Shown here: positions 8,251 through 16,920 of the stretch, one piece after another
Position numbering within the stretch: position 1 is the first letter of the stretch
Layout: each line of letters starts with the position of its first letter
From: Leptolyngbya sp. FACHB-60
GTDB lineage: Bacteria; Cyanobacteriota; Cyanobacteriia; Phormidesmidales; Phormidesmidaceae
DNA: 64,000 nucleotides
Reading direction: 5' to 3'
NCBI RefSeq assembly: GCF_014695775.1
Contig: NZ_JACJOX010000063.1
Coordinates: 124,001 to 188,000, forward strand
The notes under the pieces: model-generated
Databases searched by the model: none
What the model saw: only the letters and a program-made list of their open reading frames with translations
Told to the model about the DNA's origin: nothing
Translations under genes and position numbers: made by a program

Positions 8251-8904
8251 ATGAGCGACCTCCGCTATCCCCTGCATTGGCCCCAGGGCCGCCCACGGCG
8301 ATCACCGTCTGAGCGCTCTAGCGCCCGCTATGGCAAAAAAGGCGATGGGTGGGGGCTTAAACCTCTCACCATCGCTGAGGCTTGCGCTCGATTGCGTAGC
8401 GAGGTTGAAGCGTGGACGAAGGTAGGGCAAACCTACCGCATTCCACCAAAGTCCGTAGTCGTCAGCAGCAATCTAATTTTGACCCAGTCCGGTGGCCCCA
8501 GGTCTGGACAAAAAGAGCCCTCTGATCCCGGCATTGTGGTCTACCTGGAATTAGACGGGCAGCCATTGGCTCTCGACTGCGATCGCTGGGATCGAGCCGC
8601 CGACAACATTGCCGCGATCGCCTTCTGGCTTAATGCTCAGCGAGGTGCTGAGCGCTGCGGTGTGGGCAGTATTGCTGCGACGTTTCAAGGCTATGCAGCG
8701 CTGCCCGCTGCGACCACTGAGGGTGCATGGTATTCCGTTCTGGGTTTGGCCCAAATGCCGGGCAGTTCTGATGAGCTGAAGGCTATCTGGCGATCGCTAG
8801 TCAAAAAACACCACCCAGATGCAGGCGGCGATCGCGCTGCTTGGGACAAGCTTCAGGCGGCGTATCAGCAAGGTTTGCAAGCACTGGGGAAGGTTGCGCT
8901 GTGA
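8251..8904 (+). CDS. J-domain (DnaJ-like) protein with element-type N-terminus
   Basis: A 217-residue protein. The last 60 residues form a J domain: YSVLGLAQMPGSSDELKAIW and LVKKHHPDAGGDRAAWDKLQ, with the essential HPD tripeptide intact. The first 150 residues are a separate domain with LEACARLRSE-like helices and a beta segment ending LDCDRWDRAADNIAAIAFWL, a motif I associate with cyanobacterial phage/plasmid proteins. The J domain should recruit host DnaK, whose gene is at 33.7-35.6 kb, perhaps to remodel replication complexes. Last gene of the rightward operon; it converges on the integrase with 8 bases between stops. Confidence 0.75.
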   Translation: MSDLRYPLHWPQGRPRRSPSERSSARYGKKGDGWGLKPLTIAEACARLRSEVEAWTKVGQTYRIPPKSVVVSSNLILTQSGGPRSGQKEPSDPGIVVYLELDGQPLALDCDRWDRAADNIAAIAFWLNAQRGAERCGVGSIAATFQGYAALPAATTEGAWYSVLGLAQMPGSSDELKAIWRSLVKKHHPDAGGDRAAWDKLQAAYQQGLQALGKVAL

Positions 8905-8912
8905 TTGCTGCC

Positions 8913-10034
8913 CTAATCCTTCTTCCCCAGCGCCATCGCCCGATAGACTGCCTCCCCCTGGTCCGCCCTAATCCACTGAAGGTAGGTCGCGTTGTGCACC
9001 GCCTCAGAATGCCCCGCCCACCTTGCCGCCAGCGAGGTGGGTATTTTGTACTCCACCGACACCCGCACACACCAGGCGTGGCGCAGGTCATAGCGTTGGC
9101 AGGTCACCCCCCGGCGCTGCAACCCCGATCGCACCCGCTCGGTCAAATCCTTGGCCCTGTACTCCTTCCGCCACGTCACCTGGGGCAGCTGCCCCACCAC
9201 CGGCCACCGATCGGCCCAGTAAGGGTGAAACGCCTTGGTCTCCCTCACCCGTCCCGACTTGGCATCGACCACCCGCGCCGTGTACTGGTCTACCAGCTCA
9301 AACCCAAACGCCTCGCTGGGCCGCAACCCAAACACCACCAGCCGCGCAAAGATGATCTGCCACGGCGGGTCAACCCCCATCGCCGCATACCAATCCTCAA
9401 TTTGCTGGTCAGTCGGCAGATCCCGCCGCTGCACCTGACTTGACCCATAGCGACCCTGGTAGGGGCGTAGGTCTACCTCAATCCCTGCCACCTCAGCTAA
9501 CCGCGCCAGCGCCTGACAGGCCCGCCGCCGCCCCCTGGTGTTCTCCTTGGTTTGCAACACCGCCGCCAGAATCTCTGCCTGAGTGAGCCGCGCATCCTGG
9601 GGCATCTTCGAGAACACCGCGCCCTGCCAATGCTTCGCCCAAGTCTGTGGTGAACACTGCCCCGTGCTGAGGTGCTGCACCTTAAGCCGCTCCACCCACG
9701 CCGCTACAGTGTCAGCCTCGGCCTTATGATTGGGGTCAAACTCCTCCCACGAAAACCGCCGCTCCACCACCGCCGCCCAAAGCCCATGGGCCTGCGCCTC
9801 AGCCCGCCGCACCACCGGAGCGCTTGCCGGCCCCTGCGCCAGCTCATACCGATGCCCCGCCTCGTGTCCCAGCTTTGGCGGCAACCGACTGCAACGCAGA
9901 TACAGCGATTTGCGATGAATCCGCAGCCTCACCGGCACCCCAGCGCCCGCCAACCGCTCATTCGCAGCTGCTATATCGCGCAAAAGTTCTTTGCTAAAAG
10001 GCATGTCTGTTTCCCGGCTTGTTCCCCATTGCAC
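8913..10034 (-). CDS. Tyrosine recombinase / site-specific integrase
   Basis: A 373-residue integrase (363 if the Met at 10004 is used; neither start has a strong ribosome site). Catalytic residues by position from 10034: Arg238 in FGLRPSEAF, Arg318 in YDLRHAWCVR, His342 in WAGHSE and nucleophile Tyr351 in ATYLQWI. The usual His of the HxxR box is Tyr here, a variation seen in cyanobacterial integrases. The N-terminal 190 residues hold the arm-binding and core-binding regions. It sits next to the tRNA-Arg gene and transcribes away from it, consistent with integration into the tRNA 3' end. Confidence 0.9.
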   Translation of the reverse strand: MQWGTSRETDMPFSKELLRDIAAANERLAGAGVPVRLRIHRKSLYLRCSRLPPKLGHEAGHRYELAQGPASAPVVRRAEAQAHGLWAAVVERRFSWEEFDPNHKAEADTVAAWVERLKVQHLSTGQCSPQTWAKHWQGAVFSKMPQDARLTQAEILAAVLQTKENTRGRRRACQALARLAEVAGIEVDLRPYQGRYGSSQVQRRDLPTDQQIEDWYAAMGVDPPWQIIFARLVVFGLRPSEAFGFELVDQYTARVVDAKSGRVRETKAFHPYWADRWPVVGQLPQVTWRKEYRAKDLTERVRSGLQRRGVTCQRYDLRHAWCVRVSVEYKIPTSLAARWAGHSEAVHNATYLQWIRADQGEAVYRAMALGKKD

Positions 10035-10146
10035 TGTCGTTTACTTCGATTTAGTGGGGATGATACGGGGATTTGGAGGGCGATCGCAAGCCCCAAGCAG
10101 ACTTCCTTGCAGGCTGCATCTGTTGCGCTGCAAGGGCTTTGGGTGA

Positions 10147-10219
<73 letters not shown>

Positions 10220-10484
10220 TAACGTTAATCACTTTACATTTTAGGGTGTGTGGGTTGCTCTCAGGGCAGACTAGGGCGAATAGAATATTGAAAAAACAGC
10301 GGCGAATGCTGCCAGGGCGGTGAGTGCCGCTAAAATAAGTCACTTACTTCATAGAACTCACCGTTTGCGAGGGGTTGCCCAACTTTATCCCATCACGATG
10401 ACGCAGTAATAAGGGTGCGGTTTACCGTTGCAGCCGCCGCCTACTGCAGGTACTCACCTCAGTTAGGAGTCAGCAGGCCATAAC

Positions 10485-11153
10485 ATGTTTATTCTCAAGC
10501 GGCAGGATGTTGACATCAAAACGATGCACCATCCTCAAAAAGATCAGCAAATTCCAATTTTGTCGTACCAGGGTCAAACCTTTCGGCTGCTGAGTGTGTT
10601 TACTGCCGCCCAGGAAGACGACGCTAGGGCGCTGTGGCGCGACCTGACCGACAACCGGGGTAAGGCCTGTGTGCTGCTTGAAGAGCCCGATCGCTTCAGC
10701 ATTTGGGGCAAAATTCGCCTTGACCAGTTTGATGATGCTGGTCCCGATACGGGTACCCCACCATCGGAGGCCGCCTACATCAAAGCCTGCCTGCTGATGC
10801 TACAGGTGCTTTATATGGATGTAGAAGATCTGTTGGGGGCCAAGCAGGCGCGCCAGTTTGAGGGAGACATTAGCAAGGTGTTTGCGGCCTGGAAGTTTCC
10901 CCAAGCGGTGACCCCCGACGCGGTCAAGAACTTGCTAACCGTAGACCCGCTGGCAATGCCTCATCTGCCGCCCTGGCAAGATCACCATCTGCAACGTCTG
11001 CTAGAAGAAACCCACCAGATGGGCAAAGATTATTTTGGCAATGCCAACTTTGCCGATCGCGCCCTAGAGGCAGTCGAAGACTTAACCGCTAACGAACAGG
11101 CCATGTTTCGGCGGTGGTTGCAGCAGTCTCCAGGGGGCAAGAACTGGATTTAG
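10485..11153 (+). CDS. Conserved cyanobacterial protein (Npun_F0813-like)
   Basis: A 222-residue soluble protein preceded by TTAGGAG, a good ribosome site 13 bases before the ATG. It starts MFILKRQDVDIKTMHHPQKD and contains PILSYQGQTFRLLSVFTAAQ, which I recall from the Npun_F0813 family of conserved cyanobacterial proteins; the recall is not certain. No catalytic motif or membrane segment is seen. The C-terminal half is helical. Function unknown. It lies outside the mobile element, beyond the tRNA. Confidence 0.7.
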   Translation: MFILKRQDVDIKTMHHPQKDQQIPILSYQGQTFRLLSVFTAAQEDDARALWRDLTDNRGKACVLLEEPDRFSIWGKIRLDQFDDAGPDTGTPPSEAAYIKACLLMLQVLYMDVEDLLGAKQARQFEGDISKVFAAWKFPQAVTPDAVKNLLTVDPLAMPHLPPWQDHHLQRLLEETHQMGKDYFGNANFADRALEAVEDLTANEQAMFRRWLQQSPGGKNWI

Positions 11154-11375
11154 AGCGGGTAGGGCTGGCTGGATTGGTAACGAGCGACCTCGCACGAGTT
11201 TAAGAATTATTGCTCTGCACGACTAATTAAAGCGATTCTGCCAGGCTGACAGCTCAAGGCAGTGGGGAGTCGGTACAATTCAGGCGTTGCGCCAGACCCT
11301 GTGCTGGAGTCAGCCGATCGCTGCGATGGTGAAGACCGGCCCTTAGGTCCAGCCGCAGTGTTTTAGTCGGCATGG

Positions 11376-12386
11376 GTGCCGTTGAGTTCCGTTAGGAGTG
11401 AACCCTTGAGCAAGTCATCAACCCCGTCATCTGCTAGTGCCTCGTCTACCCCGCTGTTGGTGGGGGCATGCATCGCTTGGGGCGTGGCTACCCTGCTGTT
11501 TTTTCTGCTGTTTACTGCTCCTAACGAAAATGGTGCCCAACCCGGTTGGTTTTTGCTGGGCATTAACCTGCTAGAAACCGGCGCGTTTTTCCTCGCCTCG
11601 CTGCTATGCTTTCGCAACTGGCGCAGTACTCAAATCGTCAGCGGGCGCAACGTCTGGTTTTGGATTGGCCTGGGGCTGTTGTCCTACGTCTTTGGCAACA
11701 TTCTCTTTTTCTTCTGGGGCAACATTTGGGGGCTAGACCCGGCGGTGTCGCTGGGCGACTTTTTCTACATTCTTAGCTACATCTTTCTGGCCGCTGGCAT
11801 GTTTAAGGCGGTGCTGCCCCGGCGCTTAAACCTGGAGTTCTCCCAGTGGCTGATCGTGGTGGGCATTGGGCTAGGCGGCATTTTGCTGACGATTTTTGTC
11901 AACCTGACGGCGGCGGAAGCGGCAGTAGTGCCCCCCGCTCCCACTCCAGCATTCTATCTGGCCCAGGAAGCACCTCCGGCGCGGCCGGAGGTGCTTCCTC
12001 CAGCAGTGCCCGTGCCCGTCCCCGAAGCCTCATCCGCCCCTGGCTGGGTGCTCCAGCTCAACGGCCTACTCGAACCGCTGGAGGGTGTGGTGAGCCTGTT
12101 GTATCAGATTGGCGACATCGTGCTGCTGATTATTGCCGGTACCCTGCTGGTGGCTTTCTGGGGCGGGCGCTACTCCCAGTCGTGGAAGCTGATTGCGATC
12201 GCTGCCTTCTGTCTTTACATTGCCGATATGTTTTTTGCCTACGCCGGCACCACGGACACCTACGTAGAAGGCAGTCTGTGGGAAGTCTTCTGGACGTTTT
12301 CAGCGGTGTTTTTTGGCCTGGGAGCAGTAGTTGAGAATGCCGTTTCTACAAATTCCCGCCGGAGCCCACGGCGGCGGCGGGGGTAA
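11376..12386 (+). CDS. Multi-pass membrane protein with Pro-Ala-rich loop
   Basis: The longest frame starts at a GTG (11376), but TTAGGAG at 11392-11398 points to a TTG start at 11406 (326 residues). Hydrophobic helices are near residues 25-50, 60-85, 95-115, 125-145 and 155-180; then comes a roughly 50-residue loop rich in Pro, Ala and Val, and three more helices. The loop is encoded by a perfect 33-base palindrome (11966-11998). The C-terminus is basic (RRSPRRRRG). No transporter signature recognised. Probably an inner-membrane protein of unknown function. Confidence 0.7.
   Translation: MPLSSVRSEPLSKSSTPSSASASSTPLLVGACIAWGVATLLFFLLFTAPNENGAQPGWFLLGINLLETGAFFLASLLCFRNWRSTQIVSGRNVWFWIGLGLLSYVFGNILFFFWGNIWGLDPAVSLGDFFYILSYIFLAAGMFKAVLPRRLNLEFSQWLIVVGIGLGGILLTIFVNLTAAEAAVVPPAPTPAFYLAQEAPPARPEVLPPAVPVPVPEASSAPGWVLQLNGLLEPLEGVVSLLYQIGDIVLLIIAGTLLVAFWGGRYSQSWKLIAIAAFCLYIADMFFAYAGTTDTYVEGSLWEVFWTFSAVFFGLGAVVENAVSTNSRRSPRRRRG
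11966..11998. repeat. Perfect 15-bp inverted repeat inside a coding region
   Basis: The arm GGAAGCACCTCCGGC is followed by loop GCG and its exact reverse complement. It encodes EAPPARPEVLP in the Pro-rich loop of the membrane protein. A perfect stem this long is unusual inside a gene. Confidence 0.9.
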
Positions 12387-12429
12387 CGCGCTCTAGAATG
12401 TTAGATGGCATTGTTACGGAACCCATGGC

Positions 12430-13803
12430 ATGGCACCCAAAAAGCTGACCGAGGCTGACAAGACTTCTATCTTGAGCCTGTATCGCCAGCCCCAAGAGAC
12501 CACATCTACTCTGGCAGAACGCTACGGAGTGAGTAACAGCACCATTAGCCGCTTGCTGAAGGCCAGTCTGCCTGGAGATGAGTACAGCGTCTTAATTCAG
12601 CAAAAGCGGGGCACCACTGATCGGGAAATCATTGCGGACAACCCTGTGGCCGCAGCGGAGCCCGCTGCTCTTGCTGAGGTTGAAGCAGAACCTGTTGCCG
12701 TAGACCCCAAGCCTTCCCCTAAGCCTAAAACCAAGCCTCGCAGCAAGCAAGTTGCTGACGAGGTGCCGGCTGAGGCTGCGCCGACAGAGCCCGCAGAAGA
12801 GCCGGCCGCCCCGCTCATGGTTGAGCCGATCGCCGAAGAGGTGCCTGCTAGTGCGGCTAAACCTCTGCGCAAGCGGCGATCGCGGGCCGCAGAAGAGCCG
12901 GTGACCGCGATCGCTGACGAATCTCCGGCGATCGTAGAGGTGATTGCCGAAGCGGCAGACCAAGAACCTACCCCGCTCATGGTTGAGCCGATCGCCGAAG
13001 AGGTGCCTACTAGTGCGGCTAAGCCCCTGCGCAAGCGGCGATCGCGGGCCGCAGAAGAGCCGGTGACTGCGATCGCTGACGAATCTCCGGCGATCGTAGA
13101 GGTGATTGCCGAAGCGGCAGACCAAGAACCTACCCAGCTTTCGCTACCAGATTCGGCTCCAGAAAACCCAGCCTCAGAAAACCTGGCCCCAGAAAAACCG
13201 GCTCGCCCGGTGCTGAAATCGGCTCAAACGGTCTCTGCTGAAGCCAAACCCGCCATCACCGAGCCTCTCGACGCCGCCGAAGTCCTTGACGCCGCCGAAG
13301 TTCTTGACGCCGCCGAGTCCCTTGACGACGACTGGGATGACGATACCGTTGGTCTTGACGACGATTATGACGACGACGATGACGGCGATGATGATGACGA
13401 CAACGTCTACCCCTGGGACAGCGGCAATGGCGCTGCCGCCAACCTCGAAACCCTAGAAATTTTTCCCCTCACGGCGGCGGCTCTGCCGCCCCTGTGCTAC
13501 GTCGTTGTAGAGCGCACCTCGTCGGAGTTGGTGGTGCTGCCCCTGCGCACCTTCGCTGAGCTGGGCCAAATTCCTGAAGAAGAGGGAGATTCCCGCACGC
13601 TGCCGGTGTTTGAAAACCACAATGTGGCTCGTCGCTTTTCGCGCCGCAACCAGCGGGTGGTCAAAGTGCCCGATGGCAGCCTGCTGCAAACCACCAGTTC
13701 CTATCTACAGGCCAAAGGCATTACCCGGCTGTTTATTGATGGGCAGGTGTTTTCTCTTGGCCAAGACTCCGCAGAGCCCGTGCTCCCGGTCGGAGACGAT
13801 TGA
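12430..13803 (+). CDS. HTH protein with internal 54-residue duplication and acidic tract
   Basis: A 457-residue protein. Residues 1-45 (LTEADKTSILSLYRQPQETT, then STLAERYGVSNSTISRLLK) form a transposase/Hin-type helix-turn-helix. Residues about 60-235 are Glu/Ala/Pro-rich and contain two tandem copies of a 54-residue unit starting near PLMVEPIAEEVP and including the basic patch LRKRRSRAAEEP. An Asp-rich run follows around 300-325 (DDDYDDDDDGDDDDD). The C-terminal 120 residues are folded (PPLCYVVVERTSSELVVLPL and on). It looks like a cyanobacterial regulator with HTH, disordered charged linker and C-terminal domain; target unknown. Confidence 0.75.
   Translation: MAPKKLTEADKTSILSLYRQPQETTSTLAERYGVSNSTISRLLKASLPGDEYSVLIQQKRGTTDREIIADNPVAAAEPAALAEVEAEPVAVDPKPSPKPKTKPRSKQVADEVPAEAAPTEPAEEPAAPLMVEPIAEEVPASAAKPLRKRRSRAAEEPVTAIADESPAIVEVIAEAADQEPTPLMVEPIAEEVPTSAAKPLRKRRSRAAEEPVTAIADESPAIVEVIAEAADQEPTQLSLPDSAPENPASENLAPEKPARPVLKSAQTVSAEAKPAITEPLDAAEVLDAAEVLDAAESLDDDWDDDTVGLDDDYDDDDDGDDDDDNVYPWDSGNGAAANLETLEIFPLTAAALPPLCYVVVERTSSELVVLPLRTFAELGQIPEEEGDSRTLPVFENHNVARRFSRRNQRVVKVPDGSLLQTTSSYLQAKGITRLFIDGQVFSLGQDSAEPVLPVGDD
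12811..13134 (+). repeat. Tandem direct repeat, two 162-bp units
   Basis: Units at 12811-12972 and 12973-13134 are nearly identical, with a few substitutions such as gct/act and cct/ccc, and keep the reading frame. The near-identity points to a recent duplication or ongoing homogenisation. Confidence 0.9.
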
Positions 13804-13886
13804 CCTAGCCCCAGTCTAGGCGTTAGGCCCGGCGTATTTCTTGCAATCTCATACACTAGGTCTACTGGCGTTTACCCTGGGGAGAC

Positions 13887-14447
13887 ATGGATGTACTGCT
13901 GCACATCGCCATTGGCATTGGCCTCAGCGCCGCCGCTGGGTTTAGAATTTTGGTGCCGTTTTTGGTGGCTGGTGTGGCTTCTCAGCAGGGTTATCTGGCC
14001 CTGTCTCCCGGTGTGGCCTGGATGAGTACAACCCCGGCTATTTTGGCTTTGGCCGCTGCCACGGCCCTAGAGGTGCTGATCTATTTTGTGCCCGTAGTCG
14101 ACAATTTGATGGATGCGGTAGAGCTACCAGCGGCGGCGATCGCAGGCACCGTACTTACTGCTGCTGTCACAGGTGGTGACATGAACCCCTTCTTGCAGTG
14201 GAGCTTGGCTCTGATTGCCGGTGGCGGTATCGCCAGCAGCACCCAGGCGTTTACAGGCCTGGCCCGGCTGGCTTCTACAGCGGCGGGTGGCCCGGTGGGC
14301 AACATCGCGGTTTCGACGACTGAGCTAGCCAGCTCGACCATCCTTTCGGTACTGGCGATCGCGGTGCCAATTCTAGTAATGATCGTAGTAGGTGTGCTGC
14401 TGTACCTAGTGTTTCGACGGCGAGGCCGCAAACGACGGGTTTCCTGA
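13887..14447 (+). CDS. DUF4126 family membrane protein
   Basis: A 186-residue membrane protein. The start MDVLLHIAIGIGLSAAAGFR, then the segment LEVLIYFVPVVDNLMDAVEL with PAAAIAGTVL, match DUF4126, a family of small multi-helix membrane proteins. Four to five hydrophobic helices span the length; the C-terminus RRRGRKRRVS is basic and probably cytoplasmic. A GGGGAG ribosome site lies upstream. Function of the family is unknown. It leads a run of three co-directional genes. Confidence 0.8.
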   Translation: MDVLLHIAIGIGLSAAAGFRILVPFLVAGVASQQGYLALSPGVAWMSTTPAILALAAATALEVLIYFVPVVDNLMDAVELPAAAIAGTVLTAAVTGGDMNPFLQWSLALIAGGGIASSTQAFTGLARLASTAAGGPVGNIAVSTTELASSTILSVLAIAVPILVMIVVGVLLYLVFRRRGRKRRVS

Positions 14448-14510
14448 ACCCTTTGCCCACTAGCCCAGCTACCCTGCCCACCCTTATCCCTATGGAAATC
14501 GTCTTGAGCT

Positions 14511-15026
14511 ATGGCTAAAAAAAACACCATCACTCACGCTAAAAAAGCCTTTAAGCATCAATTTGACGCGATGGTGCCGTTGATTCTATCGGAGTGGCCC
14601 CAGCTGATCGAAGACAATTTGCTGGCGACCAAAGGCGACCTAGAGCTGGCCGTAGACTATATCAGCGGCGAAATGGATCATACCAAAACCCGCATTCGCC
14701 GCCATCTAAACGAGCTAGCTGACCTGGTCGAAGTCGATCCACCGGTCTTGAGCAACGCCTCTCGTAAGTCTGCGATCAATGGGATGTCGTCTGCCCTAAA
14801 ATCTACTGTCTTAGAGGCTACTGAGCCCCTGGGAGTAACTAAATCCAGCATTGACAATCTGCTCGATGACCTCGAATCGCGCACCGAAAACCTAATCCAA
14901 GAGCTGAAGGCCGAAATGCTTCCCGAGCTTGAGAAACGCGCTCGCGGCAACTTGGGGCAAAGCCTGCTGATCGCCCTGGGCCTTGGCTTTGTGTTGGGTC
15001 TGATCTTGGGGGGCAAGCGTGGCTAG
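14511..15026 (+). CDS. YqjD/ElaB-like membrane-anchored helical protein
   Basis: A 171-residue protein: a basic start (MAKKNTITHAKKAFKHQFDA), a long amphipathic helical body without hydrophobic segments, and one C-terminal membrane helix with glycine spacing (GQSLLIALGLGFVLGLILGG). This is the layout of ElaB/YqjD-type tail-anchored proteins, which bind the membrane by the C-terminal helix. The neighbouring gene is YqjE-like, matching the enterobacterial pairing. Sequence similarity by eye is modest, so the name is by layout and context. Confidence 0.6.
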   Translation: MAKKNTITHAKKAFKHQFDAMVPLILSEWPQLIEDNLLATKGDLELAVDYISGEMDHTKTRIRRHLNELADLVEVDPPVLSNASRKSAINGMSSALKSTVLEATEPLGVTKSSIDNLLDDLESRTENLIQELKAEMLPELEKRARGNLGQSLLIALGLGFVLGLILGGKRG

Positions 15027-15408
15027 CTCTGACTCCACCTTTGACCAAATCGAAGGCTACTTTCGGCGGCTGCTGCGTTTGATGACGGTGCTCGTCGATA
15101 CCCACCTCAATGTGGCGGTGCAAGAGGCTAACTACGAAAGTCGACGGCTGATCAGCGGGTTTATTCTGCTAGGCATCGGCATCGGTCTAGTCACTACAGC
15201 GGTTGTGCTCGGCATCGTCGCCAGTGTGGCGTTTGCCCAGTCCCTAGGGCTGAGCTGGCTTCAGGCGATCGGGGCCGTGGCCGGGGCCAATCTGCTGCTG
15301 GGACTGATGTTTCTCACCCTGGGGCGGCTGCGGCTGAGTGGGCCACTGATGATTCAGACCCAGGCTCGGCTCTCGCGATCGATCGCGCTGTTGAAAGCCA
15401 AAGATTAA
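15019..15408 (+). CDS. Holin-like / YqjE-type (DUF1469) membrane protein
   Basis: A 129-residue protein starting at a GTG that overlaps the upstream stop by 8 bases, so translation is probably coupled. Residues 1-45 are soluble; two membrane helices follow (about 47-75, ISGFILLGIGIGLVTTAVVL, and 83-110, IGAVAGANLLLGLMFLTLG). The layout fits the putative actinobacterial holin-X/YqjE group. The name holin does not imply lysis. With its neighbour it may form a small membrane-shaping or stress pair. Confidence 0.65.
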   Translation: MASSDSTFDQIEGYFRRLLRLMTVLVDTHLNVAVQEANYESRRLISGFILLGIGIGLVTTAVVLGIVASVAFAQSLGLSWLQAIGAVAGANLLLGLMFLTLGRLRLSGPLMIQTQARLSRSIALLKAKD

Positions 15409-15481
15409 TTAGAGAAGTAAGTGGCCTGCAACAAATAACTTTACGCACCAACTGTCCTAAGACATCACTCAGGCAAGGTGC

Positions 15482-15985
15482 TTAGCTCTGCTGCTTGATT
15501 ATCTCCTGGAGCAGTCCCAACACCTGCTCCATACTTCCTTGAAGGGACCTAATCTCCAGCTCAATGCGATCGAGCCGCTCCAAGACTTGGCTGTGGGTAG
15601 TGTTTGAAATCCCCGTTTCGCTGCTAGGAATTTCGCTTGTCTCGTTCAGTTTTGTTGCCAGAGCATCCCAGCTATTCGCCTTAATACCAAAATGAGCTTT
15701 AGCGGTTTTGAGAGTCTTAAATTCCTGCTTTAAATCCGAAACTTTATAAGTAGTTAGGGCCTCGCTCTGATCCCTTCGACTCAAATCCTCCTCGACCATC
15801 TCCACCACCTCAACAATCAGCTGATCGTGGTTCTGGGCTATCTGAGCCGCCGCACCCAGTATCCGAGAGGTAGCTTTAATCTGAGTACCTGTTTCCTGCC
15901 GTAACTCCTCAGCGATACCACGCAGGCGATCGCCCAAAGTTGCAGGTTGGGACGCCGAAATTATCGAAGCTGAATCGTTGCTCAT
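15482..15985 (-). CDS. Coiled-coil hypothetical protein
   Basis: A 167-residue soluble protein with a long helical body and a C-terminal coiled coil (HSQVLERLDRIELEIRSLQG and on). It lies 14 bases downstream of another coiled-coil gene on the same strand, and the two probably form one operon. The central segment KVSDLKQEFKTLKTAKAHFG may be a small globular helix bundle. No family recognised. A structural or scaffold role is a guess from composition. Confidence 0.65.
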   Translation of the reverse strand: MSNDSASIISASQPATLGDRLRGIAEELRQETGTQIKATSRILGAAAQIAQNHDQLIVEVVEMVEEDLSRRDQSEALTTYKVSDLKQEFKTLKTAKAHFGIKANSWDALATKLNETSEIPSSETGISNTTHSQVLERLDRIELEIRSLQGSMEQVLGLLQEIIKQQS

Positions 15986-15999
15986 GGGTTAGCCGTTCC

Positions 16000-16671
16000 T
16001 TACTCCGCCATAATTTCCCTAACAGCAGCCCATACCCGCTGAAACTTTTGCAGCATCCCTACCGGATTGTTGGCCGCCTCATCATCGACGGAATCTACCA
16101 GCCTCTGAATTCGATCCATCCGAGTTGCTACATCTTCCAAGCTCTTAATAGCCTGATCCTTCTTAGTCAGCGACTCACGGAGAACGATCGCCATTTCGCC
16201 AATTTCTTGCTTTAGCCGCTCATTTTCCCGCTTGCGCCGGGTCTCCCAGCCCTTAATTCCTGCCTTGGAGCGCCGCTCAACTTTCAGCTCTTGCTCAATC
16301 TGCTTATACAGCGTCAGATAGTTCTGGGACTCCTGCGAAGCTTGATTGTACTGGATCTCAAGCTCGCTGCTCCTGGCTTTCTCCTCGGTATAAAGCGCTA
16401 GATACGAGCTCGCCTTCTCTTGGGTTTCCCGATAGAGAACAATCGTCGATTGCAGCTTTTCCTTTTGCTCTCGGTAAAGCGTCTGGCTTTCCTCTAGCTG
16501 TCGCGCTTTCTCGACAACCTGATCCTTCGCCTCATCCCGTTGCGATCGAACATTGATCAGAAGCTGCCTAAGCTCGTTGGGCGGTATCGGCTCAGCCCGC
16601 CTCGCTTGCGGGTGCTGGATTGCATTATCGTCGGCTGAATTACGTCTGTCGGCTCGTCGCATTCCCGGCAT
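16000..16671 (-). CDS. Long coiled-coil protein with repeated TLY/LY heptads
   Basis: A 223-residue, highly charged helical protein. Residues about 30-175 are continuous coiled coil containing spaced LY motifs (SQTLYREQ, TIVLYRETQ, YLALYTEEK, YLTLYKQIE), about 17 to 36 residues apart. It is the first gene of a two-gene operon with the coiled-coil gene at 15482. The start could be further upstream or at a later Met. Composition resembles cytoskeletal or scaffold proteins; no named family. Confidence 0.6.
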   Translation of the reverse strand: MPGMRRADRRNSADDNAIQHPQARRAEPIPPNELRQLLINVRSQRDEAKDQVVEKARQLEESQTLYREQKEKLQSTIVLYRETQEKASSYLALYTEEKARSSELEIQYNQASQESQNYLTLYKQIEQELKVERRSKAGIKGWETRRKRENERLKQEIGEMAIVLRESLTKKDQAIKSLEDVATRMDRIQRLVDSVDDEAANNPVGMLQKFQRVWAAVREIMAE

Positions 16672-16920
16672 TTGCAGACACCCCTAAAGATACGAAGATG
16701 CATCACCTTCTTCATGTTGAGAATGCCCGTGTCCGGAGGCTGAAGACCAAAACACTGGAAGAAGTTTTCATGAACGCCCCTAACCTTTGCGCTTAGCAGC
16801 CTACGACCTGTCAAAGTCAGAACTTAGAGGTTGTTTGCATGATAGGCCCATAGTTGGATCGAGCCGCGCTCTGCACCGGCCACCGCCGATGTGGGCAAAT
16901 CGCTTCAGTGCAAAGCCGCT

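Noticed and set aside
8841..9443. Plus-strand frame of 200 codons over the integrase
   Set aside because: It reads as Pro/His/Arg-rich shadow of the integrase gene, which has clear catalytic motifs.
16557..16814. Minus-strand frame of 85 codons upstream of the coiled-coil gene
   Set aside because: It overlaps the coiled-coil gene start and has no ribosome site or family pattern.
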